From Lentisphaerae bacterium GWF2_44_16 (GTDB taxonomy: Bacteria; Verrucomicrobiota; Lentisphaeria; Victivallales; GWF2-45-14), in assembly GCA_001803225.1 (NCBI GenBank), contig MHBF01000088.1, positions 1 through 35,239 on the forward strand: a stretch of DNA of 35,239 bases, written 5' to 3'. The notes beneath the pieces were generated by a model. That model did not search any database. It saw only the letters and a program-made list of their open reading frames with translations, and was not told the DNA's origin. Made by a program: the position numbers and the translations under genes. Below are positions 15,319 to 23,720 of this stretch, one piece after another (positions within the stretch are counted from its first letter, which is position 1; the number at the start of each line of letters is the position of its first letter).

Positions 15319-16191
15319 ATGCCATTTAAAATAATAACGTTATTTTTCTTCATTCTGACGGGATTATCTTTGAATGCCGCCGAAAATCTTGTAAGGAATC
15401 CGGGTTTTGAGGAAGGTTTGGATACTAAAGGTTTTCCATGCGGATGGATTGTGGAAAAAACAGGTAAGGCGGATGGCATTGTCGAACTCTCAAAAGATTT
15501 TTCAACAGAGGGAAAATATTGCTGTCACTTAAAAAAGACCAATGATGCGGCAGGCGGTGTCATTCTTATGCAGAAAATAAATCTCAAGAAAAACCGTAAA
15601 TATGTTTTCTATCTCGATGCGGCAAGAACGGCAAAATACAGGTGGCATTACTACCAGATACGTTTTCCGGGAAGAAAAGAAATTTTCAGCTCGCATATAG
15701 CGGATGCCTCAGAGGATGGTAATGTAAAACTCAAAGGAACTGAGCCTGTAATAATCAATACAGACAATGAACATACACTTGCTTATCTGGCAGTTTCCGC
15801 ATGGGGAAACAATAATAATGACGCCAGCTCAATAGGCGATGTCTGGGTTGATGAAGTGGTCTTGAAAGAATTCGAAGCCCAGATACTCGAATTACATAAG
15901 GTCGGCCTTTACTATTTTACAACGGACACAATATCAGGGAATCTGATTTTTACAGATCCCGATGGAATGGAAAACAGGTCAATCGAAATTGATGTTTCCA
16001 TCTGGAATAATAATGGCGTAAAGGTGTTTGAAAAAGTCATCAATGGAAATTGCGGCAATAATCAATTCCAACTGGACTACAGTGGACTTGCGCCAGGGAA
16101 ATACACACTGAAAGCCGTGATTAAGGCATTAAAACATGAAAATAAAGACATTGAAATATCGAAGGATTTTCATGTGCAGGAAAAGTACTGA
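15319..16191 (+). CDS. Secreted carbohydrate-binding module protein (CBM4/9-like)
   Basis: A 290-residue protein with a clear signal peptide (cut after LNAA, about residue 21). The beta-sandwich opens with NLVRNPGFEEGLDTKGFPCGW, the typical start of CBM_4_9 modules, and closes at about residue 190 with DVWVDEVVLKEF. The last ~100 residues form a second beta-rich segment with LDYSGLAPGKYTLKAVI, resembling Ig-like domains appended to glycan-binding proteins. No catalytic motif is visible. It starts 2 bp after the lyase gene, behind GGGAGAT. It is the first exported product of the locus and probably binds the target polysaccharide at the cell surface or in the periplasm. Confidence 0.75.
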   Translation: MPFKIITLFFFILTGLSLNAAENLVRNPGFEEGLDTKGFPCGWIVEKTGKADGIVELSKDFSTEGKYCCHLKKTNDAAGGVILMQKINLKKNRKYVFYLDAARTAKYRWHYYQIRFPGRKEIFSSHIADASEDGNVKLKGTEPVIINTDNEHTLAYLAVSAWGNNNNDASSIGDVWVDEVVLKEFEAQILELHKVGLYYFTTDTISGNLIFTDPDGMENRSIEIDVSIWNNNGVKVFEKVINGNCGNNQFQLDYSGLAPGKYTLKAVIKALKHENKDIEISKDFHVQEKY

Positions 16192-16220
16192 TTAAAACAA
16201 CATAAAATATGAGGTGTTGA

Positions 16221-19200
16221 ATGTTTAAGAGTCATCATGTGTGGGGCCTTGCCGGGGCAGTTGCAATGTACGTCTGTTCCGTTTTTGCGGAAGAACAGGG
16301 CACTGCGGAATTCAAACGCTTTGACGATTGGAAAAAAACAGGTTCTATAAAGTGTGAAACAGGAAAGGACGCCACTGTGCTGGAAGGTGAACATCAGGGC
16401 GGGGAAATAACAAAAGAATTTTCAGTAAAGCTCGTCCGGCAGCACCAATACTTGGTCATATCAAGAAAAAATTCCCAGGGGGATTGGTCTGTCGAACTGG
16501 AGAAAAATGAAAAGAGAGAAAAACTCTCCCCTCTTAGTACTGATGTCGAAGTACTGAATTACGACTTGTCAAAAATGTTCTCGGAAAAAGATACTTCATT
16601 CAAACTTTCAATCCACGTTTTTCCTGGAGCATCTCTAACAATAGATTATATGAAATTCTCCGACAAACCTGTTTCATCCGGAAAATATAAGCCGAAAACT
16701 TACACTGGCACAAAACGCTATTTTGATACTCCTGTCGGCAGATTTGAAATTCCTCCCGAATTTGAAGACATATCACAGGCTCCGAGAAAATCTGGTATTA
16801 TTTTCAGCGGCGCGGAAAAGAAAAAAGGTCTGATATATTATTTTCTCAATGATTATGAAATGATAAATCCCGACCTCGTACCGGAAAGAGATGAGGTCGC
16901 TAAAGACATCTCCCTTTTCGCCTGCCCCAATCAGTACGAGGGAATAGCTTTTTCTCTTTACGCATTGAAAGAACAGAAATCAGTAATGGCTTCATGCTCT
17001 GAACTGAAATCCGGAAAAGGCGGTATCATCCCATCGTCCGAAACAGAAATAAGGACGATACGCTGCTGGCCACAGAGAACAAGTTTTGCAGGCACTCAGT
17101 ACAGAATGGTGCCGGAACTTCTGGAAGAACAAAACGCAGCTGATATTCCTGAAAACAAAAGTTTTTCATACTGGATGAATATTCATGTTCCGGCCAATAC
17201 ACCGGCAGATATTTACAAAGGTGCAATCGCGATAAAGTCGGAAAGCAAAACAATATGTGAAATTCCGGTGCGTATAAATGTGATCCCTCTGGAACTCAGA
17301 AGCGATCCCGATAAGACGTTCGGAATATATTACGGTTCTACTGAAGAATTCGATTTTATTTCCCAATATGGGATACAGGCGGTGTTGAACGGCTGGCAGA
17401 ATGTGATGAAAAAAGATCTTTTTGATCCGATGGTAAAAATAGCCGCGAAAGAAAAGGACGTTTCCAAACGAATGGAAATGCTGTATGACGGGAAGGATTT
17501 GCCGCAGCTTGATTTCAAAGCTTTCGATGAGTATATGGCCGCATACAAAAAAGCAGGCTTTAAGGGTCCTCATATTACATGGTTTCTCGCAGGTTTCGCC
17601 GGTGGAGGAAAGATGAGCATAGGCAAATTCCTGAAGCTCCCCATGTCAGACAAAAATCCGGCTCTCAAGGAATATCCGGCGGTAATGACCGACAGTTTTA
17701 AAAAGCTTTTTAAGGATTGCATTAAGGCAATAAATAGAAGAGCGGAAACTCACGGTATTGAAATATATTATTATACTTTTGATGAGATAGGCTCACACCC
17801 GGACAGAGAACTGGAGGCATACGCAATTGAGATTTTTAAACTGATAAAGGACGCGGGCGGCAAGACAATACTCACCTGTGGAAATGATGATTTCACGGGG
17901 AAAATTTCTCCATGGCTTGATGTAAGGCTTTATGATGGAGGCGTTGCAGGAACAAAACAGATGCGTGATGCCACTTTTGAAAGCACGAAGAAAGCAGGCG
18001 CCCGATTTTTCAGGTACGGAGGATGCACCGAGGAAAGATTCTGGTACGACAGATATACTTTAGGTTTTGAAAATTGGATATGCAGCTGGGAAGCCCAATA
18101 TCTGTGGAATCTCCACAGTCCCAGAAATAACCAGTTCAATGATTTTGATTTCATGCATAAAGATGCGGTAGTCCTTTACAACGGAGCGGGAAGCCATCAT
18201 GTATTGAAGAACAAAGGCTTTATTCCAACGCTTCAACTGGAAGCATTAAGACAGGGCATTGATGATTCACGGTATATTTACACTCTTGAATACCTTATAA
18301 AGGAATGCCTGAGATCAGATAAACCGGAAATTGTAAAAGCGGCAAAGGACGCGTCATCCGAGCTGGATGAAATAAAAGTTTCGATACCGTTCAGGAACAG
18401 CTTTGCAAAGAAAGACGCATGGGATAACAGAAATTTCGACAGATACAGATGGCGTATCGCATCCATGTCATTAAAGCTTCAAGATATGCTTAAAAACGTG
18501 AAAACCGCTGACAGAGTATCGACGCCGGAAAAAGCTAAATCCGATAAGGGTATCGGCGTTGAATATTATGAAAATCATAAGGATCTCTCTCTCAGGAATC
18601 TTATACCGGCGACCATTGACATTTACGTTGCGGAAACATCTCCGGTGCTTGACGGAAAGACTGATGATAAGTGTTGGAACCGCAGTTCCATGATGAAAGC
18701 TTTTGTTTCTCCCTACGGAAACAAACCTGAAGTTGAAACACAAACGTGGATATGTAGGGATAAGGATTTTCTGTATTTCGCGTTCCGCTGCGAGGAACCC
18801 ATGATGGAGAAACTGCATAAAGAGAAAAAAAACAGGGATGAGTATGTGTGGCGGGATGACTGCGTCGAAATATTCATTGATGGCAAACATGACCACTCTT
18901 CCTTTTACCAGATACTGGTCAATGCCATCGGGACGGTCGCCGACATTAAGAACGTTGCGGGAAAAGGAGACATAAAATGGAATTGTGAAGGATTGAAAGC
19001 CGCCTCTTTCATAGGCGATGGTTTCTGGAGCGTGGAAGTCGCGGTGCCTGTCGCATCGGTATGCGAAAAAGATAACACGGTAGTCGGAGTTAATCTGCAA
19101 AGGTCAAGAAACGTTATATATTCTCCAAGCAGTCTTTTTCCGCAGACACACACACCACTGAATTATGCGGACCTGGTCATCGAAAAGCTTCCGTTTGAAG

Positions 19201-19793
19201 TAAAGGCAATATTAATATCCGACCCCCTTCTTCTAGGAGACAATCATATTAATGTTGAGGCCTTGAGTAAAAAAGATGCTCCTGATATCAAAATACAGGC
19301 GTCAATGTCAGGGAGTGGCGGTGCGGTGGAATGGAAGGATACATCCCTCCTGAAGGGAGATCCTGTAAAAAAAGCAGATATGTTATGTGCACTTAAATCT
19401 CCAGGCACAGCCTTATTCAAGTTTGATGTTTCCAGTAATGACAAGCTGTCATATAAATCTTCTTTCACCTTTAATGTGCCGGAAGGACTTGATGTTTTCT
19501 TGCCATGCAGGTACTTTTTCAGAAATGAAGGAAACATAAAGATACCTGTAAAATTCAATTACACAATGTCGGGAAACAAGGATTTCACTTTGGATCTGGC
19601 TATCGTAAAGGACAGTACAAAAGAAATTGCGCTGAAAGCAGCGTCGCAGATAAAGGGAAATAATGCCGACATTACTATTCCCCTCAATGGACTGGATGCA
19701 AATGAGAAATACAATCTCGTTTTTTCAATACTGGACGGAAAAAATCTGTTTTTCACTCAAAGCAGAACTTTTTCCATTATGGACTATAATTAA
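16221..19793 (+). CDS. Large secreted GH123/DUF4091-like glycosidase with CBM9-like domain
   Basis: A 1190-residue exported protein; the signal peptide ends near residue 23 (VFA). Residues ~24-165 form a beta-rich N-terminal module and ~170-355 a second beta domain. A TIM-barrel-like region (~360-680) carries the adjacent acidic pair Asp521-Glu522 in YYTFDEIG, matching the Asp-Glu pair used in substrate-assisted catalysis by GH123 enzymes. The end of the barrel (ALRQGIDDSRYIYTLEYL) is typical of DUF4091. Residues ~799-990 form a CBM9-like domain (VLDGKTDDKCWNRS, DDCVEIFIDG), and a beta-rich tail follows. Known GH123 members are N-acetyl-galactosaminidases. The substrate here is unproven, but an N-acetylhexosamine-containing glycan would fit the heparinase-like neighbour. 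It is the largest protein in the locus. Confidence 0.82.
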   Translation: MFKSHHVWGLAGAVAMYVCSVFAEEQGTAEFKRFDDWKKTGSIKCETGKDATVLEGEHQGGEITKEFSVKLVRQHQYLVISRKNSQGDWSVELEKNEKREKLSPLSTDVEVLNYDLSKMFSEKDTSFKLSIHVFPGASLTIDYMKFSDKPVSSGKYKPKTYTGTKRYFDTPVGRFEIPPEFEDISQAPRKSGIIFSGAEKKKGLIYYFLNDYEMINPDLVPERDEVAKDISLFACPNQYEGIAFSLYALKEQKSVMASCSELKSGKGGIIPSSETEIRTIRCWPQRTSFAGTQYRMVPELLEEQNAADIPENKSFSYWMNIHVPANTPADIYKGAIAIKSESKTICEIPVRINVIPLELRSDPDKTFGIYYGSTEEFDFISQYGIQAVLNGWQNVMKKDLFDPMVKIAAKEKDVSKRMEMLYDGKDLPQLDFKAFDEYMAAYKKAGFKGPHITWFLAGFAGGGKMSIGKFLKLPMSDKNPALKEYPAVMTDSFKKLFKDCIKAINRRAETHGIEIYYYTFDEIGSHPDRELEAYAIEIFKLIKDAGGKTILTCGNDDFTGKISPWLDVRLYDGGVAGTKQMRDATFESTKKAGARFFRYGGCTEERFWYDRYTLGFENWICSWEAQYLWNLHSPRNNQFNDFDFMHKDAVVLYNGAGSHHVLKNKGFIPTLQLEALRQGIDDSRYIYTLEYLIKECLRSDKPEIVKAAKDASSELDEIKVSIPFRNSFAKKDAWDNRNFDRYRWRIASMSLKLQDMLKNVKTADRVSTPEKAKSDKGIGVEYYENHKDLSLRNLIPATIDIYVAETSPVLDGKTDDKCWNRSSMMKAFVSPYGNKPEVETQTWICRDKDFLYFAFRCEEPMMEKLHKEKKNRDEYVWRDDCVEIFIDGKHDHSSFYQILVNAIGTVADIKNVAGKGDIKWNCEGLKAASFIGDGFWSVEVAVPVASVCEKDNTVVGVNLQRSRNVIYSPSSLFPQTHTPLNYADLVIEKLPFEVKAILISDPLLLGDNHINVEALSKKDAPDIKIQASMSGSGGAVEWKDTSLLKGDPVKKADMLCALKSPGTALFKFDVSSNDKLSYKSSFTFNVPEGLDVFLPCRYFFRNEGNIKIPVKFNYTMSGNKDFTLDLAIVKDSTKEIALKAASQIKGNNADITIPLNGLDANEKYNLVFSILDGKNLFFTQSRTFSIMDYN

Positions 19794-19817
19794 TAAATCA
19801 AATTGAAGAGGCCGCCT

Positions 19818-20498
19818 ATGAAAAAGAAATCAGAGAAAAAATACATAACTGCGAAGTTTACTCTTATCGAGCTCCTTATCGTGATTTCGATAATAACAAT
19901 ATTAGCTGGACTTCTTCTTCCAGCTCTAAAAAACGCAAGAGAAAAAGTTCTCCAGATAGAATGTCAGAATAAAATGAAACAGATGGCTTCCGCTGTAATA
20001 ATGTATTCTGTTGATTTTGGAGGTTACGGTCCGGCAGGAGATGCTGTCGCCAATGGCCTTTTCATACGTGATGTTGCTGGCGGTATTGCCGCATATTTAA
20101 ATGTGAAAGGGGAATTGCTCAACTTCTCGAACACAGTAGTCCCACCTGTCGCGATATGTTCCAAAGGCGGCCGTTACGGAGGTACCGATCCTTCCAGTTT
20201 TAACATGAGTTATGGATTGAATACATATTTAGTCCAAACATATTCGGGAGAACTGAAGAGAGTAAAAAACGCTGCAGGGAGAATGTTGGGGGCCACTATC
20301 GGAATTGACGATTGGGCAAATCTTGACACTCCAGCACATGGCAGTGGGGCATGGGCGAGAAACCGCATGGGATGCAGGCATTTTAAAGGAGGCATTTTCA
20401 GCTACGTGGACGGGCATGTGAACTGGCTGAAATATGAGAACATTCCGCTGGACCATTACGATGCGTCAGATCCCACAAATTTTTACAAGGAATATTGA
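19818..20498 (+). CDS. Pseudopilin-like protein with H-X9-DG tail (type II secretion/prepilin leader)
   Basis: A 226-residue protein beginning with a short basic leader and then [20 protein letters not shown], the prepilin cleavage and membrane anchor with the conserved Glu5 of the mature protein. The residue before the cut is Lys, not the usual Gly. Near the C-terminus His188 is followed, after nine residues, by Asp198-Gly199, the H-X9-DG signature of pseudopilins that are greatly expanded in Lentisphaerota and Planctomycetota. The TTG at 19803 is in frame, but AGAGG precedes the ATG at 19818, which I chose. These proteins are usually scattered beside exported glycosidases. A role in secretion or surface display of the neighbours is inferred. 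Confidence 0.85.
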   Translation: MKKKSEKKYITAKFTLIELLIVISIITILAGLLLPALKNAREKVLQIECQNKMKQMASAVIMYSVDFGGYGPAGDAVANGLFIRDVAGGIAAYLNVKGELLNFSNTVVPPVAICSKGGRYGGTDPSSFNMSYGLNTYLVQTYSGELKRVKNAAGRMLGATIGIDDWANLDTPAHGSGAWARNRMGCRHFKGGIFSYVDGHVNWLKYENIPLDHYDASDPTNFYKEY

Positions 20499-20550
20499 TT
20501 TCAGCAAATAAATATGAAAGATTTTATTTATACAGAAAAATGAAATAAGT

Positions 20551-20643
20551 ATGTTCAACTCGGATAAACATATTCGCCTTGTCCACTGGGGGCTTGGACG
20601 CGGTATGCAATTTTATGAGACATGTAAAATTTTCAACATTTGA
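20551..20643 (+). pseudogene. 5' remnant of a Gfo/Idh/MocA-type oxidoreductase gene
   Basis: An ATG at 20551 opens 30 codons ending in TGA at 20641. They read like the first strand and dinucleotide-binding loop of a Gfo/Idh/MocA dehydrogenase: IRLVHWGLGRGMQFYETC contains GxGxxM where GxGxxG/A is usual. The rest of a ~350-residue enzyme is absent, and neither other frame continues it convincingly before the GH43 start at 20706. It looks like a deletion scar in the sugar locus. The remainder of the 20499-20705 gap shows no other gene. Confidence 0.45.
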
Positions 20644-20705
20644 TGCAGAAGTAGAGTTTCGAATATTTATACAACGGACATTTACGTTATAAAAGGTTTA
20701 TAAGT

Positions 20706-22256
20706 ATGAGGGAATATCATAATCCTATTTTGCCGGGTTTTAATCCTGATCCAAGCATTTGCCGTCACGAAGGGGACTATTACTTGTCCACCAGCTCGTT
20801 CTGGTATTATCCCATGTTGCCGATTTATCACAGCAGAGACTTGATAAACTGGACGCTGGTAAATCATGCGATAAAATCAGAGAAGCAGGGATATCGCATA
20901 GAGGAAGGATGCCGTAATGGAATTTTTGCTCCGACACTTCGATATAACGAAGCGTTGGAAAAATATTTTATTGTTTCATGCTATAACGACCCGAAATATC
21001 CGGACAGAAGAGCTTTTATGATTTCCGCGGATTCTCCGGAAAAAGATTGGAGCGCTCCGGTTTTTCTTAATTCTGAATGCTGCGACCCATCATTGTTTTT
21101 CGACAACGATAATCGTACATACGTACAATATATAACTGATCTGCAGGATAATGTTTACCAATATGAAATTGATTCTGAAACAGGAAAAGCATTGTCACCC
21201 TCAATAGCAATATGGGCCGGGACCGGAGGGCGAAGGCTGGAAGCTCCTCACATATATCATATTGGCAAATATTATTATCTCATCGCGGCGGAAGGCGGCA
21301 CTGAAACAGGACATTACATATCCATAGCCAGATCAGATAATGTGAACGGTCCCTTTGAAAGCTGTCCGTCGAATCCGATACTGACACATCGCGACAGAAA
21401 AGCGGAATATTCCCCTATTCAGTGCGTAGGCCACGGAGATCTTATTCAGGCCCCGGACAGTAAATGGTGGCTTGTATGCCTCGCTATCAGGCCTATCGGT
21501 CCGCATGGAAGCAAAAAAGAAGTATTTCCTTTGGGCAGGGAGACGTTCCTGGCGCCTGTCGAATGGAGCATAGACGGATGGCCGATAGTGAAAAATCCCG
21601 GTAATCCCGATGGAACGCTCAGCCTTATAACAAGACCGGAGCGTGAGATGCCTGGACAAATGAATAATGCGTCATGGCATGATGATTTTACAGATGAGCA
21701 ACTTGATATTAACTGGTATTTCCTGAGAACTCCCCAGACGCAATTCTGGGACTTGCATGAAAAACCCGGATATCTGAAACTCACAGGTATGCCTGTTCGC
21801 ATGGGTGACTGGAGTTCCCCTGCCCTGATTTGCAGACGGCAGAAAGATTTCGATTTTAATCTAATCGCAAGAATGTTTTTTCATCCTTTACATGAAAATG
21901 ATGAAGCCGGACTTCTTGTCTTCAGTAATGATGACAGGCATTATGAAATAGGAATCAAAAAACATGAAGGTAAAAATTTACTATTTCTCAGAAGAACAGT
22001 ATTGGATATTTCCGAAGAAAAAATCCTTTCAGATTGGCAGTCGGATGAAATATTCCTGTCGCTAAATGGCGACAGAGATAAATACCTTTTCAAATACGGC
22101 AATACGCAAGAAAATCTTGTGGACGCCGGAACAGGTACTACAACTCTAATCATTCATCCCTGGACAGGCAATCACTTCGGCCCTTACGCGGTGAGTGAAA
22201 AACAGACAGCGGTATATTTTGACTGGATCAGATATACCGCTTTAAAAAAATCGTAA
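20706..22256 (+). CDS. Glycoside hydrolase family 43 enzyme (beta-xylosidase/alpha-arabinofuranosidase type)
   Basis: A 516-residue protein with a five-bladed beta-propeller (about 1-310) and a C-terminal beta-sandwich (about 325-515) of the kind common in GH43 beta-xylosidases. The three catalytic acids are visible: base Asp15 in NPDPSI, pKa-modulating Asp127 in CCDPSLFF and acid Glu179 in RRLEAPHIY. There is no signal peptide, so it should hydrolyse imported xylo- or arabino-oligosaccharides inside the cell. The ribosome site is weak (AAAGG about 10 nt upstream). It is separated from the pseudopilin gene by 207 bp holding a dehydrogenase relic, so it may have its own promoter. It is the last gene of the carbohydrate locus. 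Confidence 0.92.
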   Translation: MREYHNPILPGFNPDPSICRHEGDYYLSTSSFWYYPMLPIYHSRDLINWTLVNHAIKSEKQGYRIEEGCRNGIFAPTLRYNEALEKYFIVSCYNDPKYPDRRAFMISADSPEKDWSAPVFLNSECCDPSLFFDNDNRTYVQYITDLQDNVYQYEIDSETGKALSPSIAIWAGTGGRRLEAPHIYHIGKYYYLIAAEGGTETGHYISIARSDNVNGPFESCPSNPILTHRDRKAEYSPIQCVGHGDLIQAPDSKWWLVCLAIRPIGPHGSKKEVFPLGRETFLAPVEWSIDGWPIVKNPGNPDGTLSLITRPEREMPGQMNNASWHDDFTDEQLDINWYFLRTPQTQFWDLHEKPGYLKLTGMPVRMGDWSSPALICRRQKDFDFNLIARMFFHPLHENDEAGLLVFSNDDRHYEIGIKKHEGKNLLFLRRTVLDISEEKILSDWQSDEIFLSLNGDRDKYLFKYGNTQENLVDAGTGTTTLIIHPWTGNHFGPYAVSEKQTAVYFDWIRYTALKKS

Positions 22257-22294
22257 TCATAAAAGAGAATATAGCGTTAATAGAATTTTCCACC

Positions 22295-22492
22295 TTGAAA
22301 AGTAATTTTAAGCTTTTATCGAAAGTGGAAGTCATAGAGGAAATTCTGGAAGTACGTTTTCCCTTACGCGCAGGGAGGAAAAACCTCCGAGGCGTTAAGC
22401 GGAAAATGTCATGTTTCCCTGTCAGAACACGAAACATGATGAAACACGCCTTGAAAAAATCAAAGTTTCAGGTCATCTTAATACTTAAGTGA
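22295..22492 (+). pseudogene. Possible relic of a pseudopilin leader region
   Basis: A TTG-started frame of 65 codons ends with a basic stretch (FPVRTRNMMKHALKKSKF) and then a short hydrophobic VILIL before a stop. This resembles the basic leader preceding FTLIELLVV in Lentisphaerota pseudopilins, with the membrane segment destroyed. The frame crosses the nested palindrome at 22357-22406, which argues against a functional gene. The call rests on remembered patterns and is weak. Confidence 0.22.
22357..22406. repeat. Nested imperfect palindrome
   Basis: The outer arms TTTTCCCTTACGC (22357-22369) and GCGTTAAGCGGAAAA (22392-22406) are complementary except for small bulges. They enclose a perfect inner hairpin, GGAGG (22374-22378) and CCTCC (22384-22388), with five A residues in the loop. 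No U-run follows, so it is not a standard terminator. It looks like a REP-type or miniature mobile palindrome. No second copy is visible in this window. Confidence 0.5.
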
Positions 22493-22635
22493 ACAGTATT
22501 GGGGTTAAGAGCAAGGGTAAAGAATAATAAACATTTACATAAATCTTGAGATTTTTTTCTAAAATCCTTTCTATAAAACAGGGTTGCAAAGGACCTCAAA
22601 CAGGGGTATTTTGAGTTTGGCATGTGGAACTCCAA

Positions 22636-22683
22636 TTTGCAAGAAGAGGATATGCGGAAGATAGCAAATGCGCCTCTTGCAAA
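22636..22683. repeat. Inverted repeat with 9-bp arms
   Basis: TTTGCAAGA (22636-22644) is exactly complementary to TCTTGCAAA (22675-22683), separated by 30 nt. It lies just before the promoter at 22703-22732. It might be a protein-binding site, an RNA hairpin or a scar of a mobile sequence. Confidence 0.4.
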
Positions 22684-22702
22684 CTTGAAAGATAGCTTCT
22701 TA

Positions 22703-22732
22703 TTGAGATTGCATTCGCATGTCGTTTATAAT
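22703..22732 (+). promoter_or_regulatory. Promoter upstream of the ORF6N gene
   Basis: TTGAGA (22703-22708), an 18-nt spacer and a perfect TATAAT (22727-22732) point toward the ORF6N gene. The leader would be about 215 nt long and include the palindrome at 22771-22782. Confidence 0.5.
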
Positions 22733-22770
22733 AAACAGATAATGTATTTTAAAAATATTTTCGTTTCTAG

Positions 22771-22782
22771 TGGTCGCGACCA
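22771..22782. promoter_or_regulatory. Perfect 12-bp palindrome TGGTCGCGACCA
   Basis: A perfectly self-complementary 12-mer lies ~40 bp downstream of the predicted -10 box and ~170 bp before the ORF6N gene. It is strikingly GC-rich within AT-rich surroundings. A dimeric regulator, perhaps the ORF6N protein itself, could bind here. This is inference. Confidence 0.4.
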
Positions 22783-22953
22783 GTAGGAACGGCGGTACAG
22801 AGAGCAAAGATGGGAAAACATTTTCCTTTGACCTTTTAGAAAATCAAGTCATATAAAGTAGCGCACGGCAACTTACATACATCGGCTATAAAACCATCAG
22901 AGTTTTAAATCAAGAAAATGTAAAAAACTGAAAAGAAAGAGGAAAAACAATCA

Positions 22954-23484
22954 ATGAAAACCTCTCTTACAGAAACTGACATAGCCCGTAAAATCCTCAT
23001 TTTGAAAGGGGAAAAAGTAATACTTGACAGGGATTTAGCCGAACTCTACGGAGTCCCGGTAAAACGCCTAAATGAACAGGTAAAACGCAATACTGAACGT
23101 TTTCCCGGCGACTTTATGTTTCAGCTTAATAATAAGGAACTTGCAATCTTGAGGTCGCAAAATGAGACCTCAAGTTGGGGCGGTTCCCGATATTTGCCTT
23201 ATGCGTTCACTGAACACGGCGCACTTATGGCTGCTACAATTTTGAATTCTGAAAAAGCCATTCAAATGAGTGTATTTATTATCAGAACCTTTGTCAAAAT
23301 GCGCGAAATGATAGTGGAGAATAAAAACTTTGCCGAAAAACTGGACAGGCTTGAGAAGCGCATGGACAAAAATGATGAAAATGTAGAAGTTATGTTTACG
23401 GCGATCCGCCAGCTCATGGCCTCGCCTGAAACTCCCTCCAAGAAGAAAATAGGCTTCACAAATAAACTGAAAGAAATTTCTTGA
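22954..23484 (+). CDS. ORF6N domain-containing DNA-binding protein
   Basis: A 176-residue protein with an N-terminal ORF6N domain (about 8-95). Typical pieces are KGEKVILDRDLAELYGVPVK, VKRNTERFPGDFMFQL and the YAFTEHGALMAA segment. A coiled-coil region (about 105-150) and a short basic tail follow. ORF6N domains occur in phage antirepressor-like proteins and in many chromosomal genes of phage or plasmid origin, and are thought to bind DNA. The gene follows AGGAAAAAC and stands alone between an inverted-repeat-rich gap and a tRNA gene. This setting fits a stranded accessory gene. I see no integrase or other phage gene nearby. Family assignment is firm; the role is unknown. Confidence 0.88.
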   Translation: MKTSLTETDIARKILILKGEKVILDRDLAELYGVPVKRLNEQVKRNTERFPGDFMFQLNNKELAILRSQNETSSWGGSRYLPYAFTEHGALMAATILNSEKAIQMSVFIIRTFVKMREMIVENKNFAEKLDRLEKRMDKNDENVEVMFTAIRQLMASPETPSKKKIGFTNKLKEIS

Positions 23485-23589
23485 AACAAGTCAAAGGGTT
23501 TTTGAAATGCAAAAAATAAAATTTAATCAAAAATTCTTTTGTTTAAGCTCAAACTCGAATTTTTATTTTAAAAAGTTATCTGGAGAAGA

Positions 23590-23665
23590 TGGTGTTCCGG
23601 GCGGGGATCGAACCCACGACCATCTGCTTAGAAGGCAGATGCTCTATCCTCTGAGCTACCGGAAC
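23590..23665 (-). tRNA. tRNA-Arg (anticodon UCU)
   Basis: The minus strand from 23665 to 23590 folds as a complete tRNA. The acceptor GTTCCGG (5') pairs with CCGGAAC (3'). The D arm has GCTC/GAGC. The anticodon stem ATCTG/CAGAT (with adjacent C and G) has loop CTTCTAA giving UCU, and the T arm holds GGTTCGATCC. The discriminator is A and CCA is encoded (23592-23590). It reads AGA and AGG, which are common arginine codons in the surrounding genes. Confidence 0.95.
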
Positions 23666-23720
23666 AACTTAACGGGCATTTACTTTAACAGCAAGATGAA
23701 GAAAGTAAAGTGTTGATTCT

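Larger units (their letters stand above)
22257..22702. other. Gene-poor accessory junction rich in inverted repeats
   Basis: The stretch from the GH43 stop to the next promoter has no supported gene. It contains TTCCAC and GTGGAA arms (about 22289-22330), a nested palindrome (22357-22406), CTCAAA/TTTGAG arms near 22597-22618, and a 9-bp inverted repeat (22636-22683). A 54-codon frame from 22622 to 22786 lacks a ribosome site and recognisable similarity. Base composition is more AT-rich than the flanking genes. Confidence 0.5.

Noticed and set aside
22622-22786. A 54-codon plus-strand frame in the gap before the ORF6N gene
   Set aside because: It lacks a convincing ribosome site, spans an inverted repeat and a predicted promoter, and resembles no family I know.
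22954-23665. An integrated prophage or genomic island bounded by the tRNA-Arg gene
   Set aside because: Only one ORF6N gene is present. I found no integrase, no other phage gene and no repeat of the tRNA 3' end inside the window.
23507-23716. A 69-codon plus-strand frame across the tRNA containing GGDRTHDHLLRRQMLYPLSYRN
   Set aside because: This is the well-known false translation of the reverse strand of a tRNA-Arg gene.
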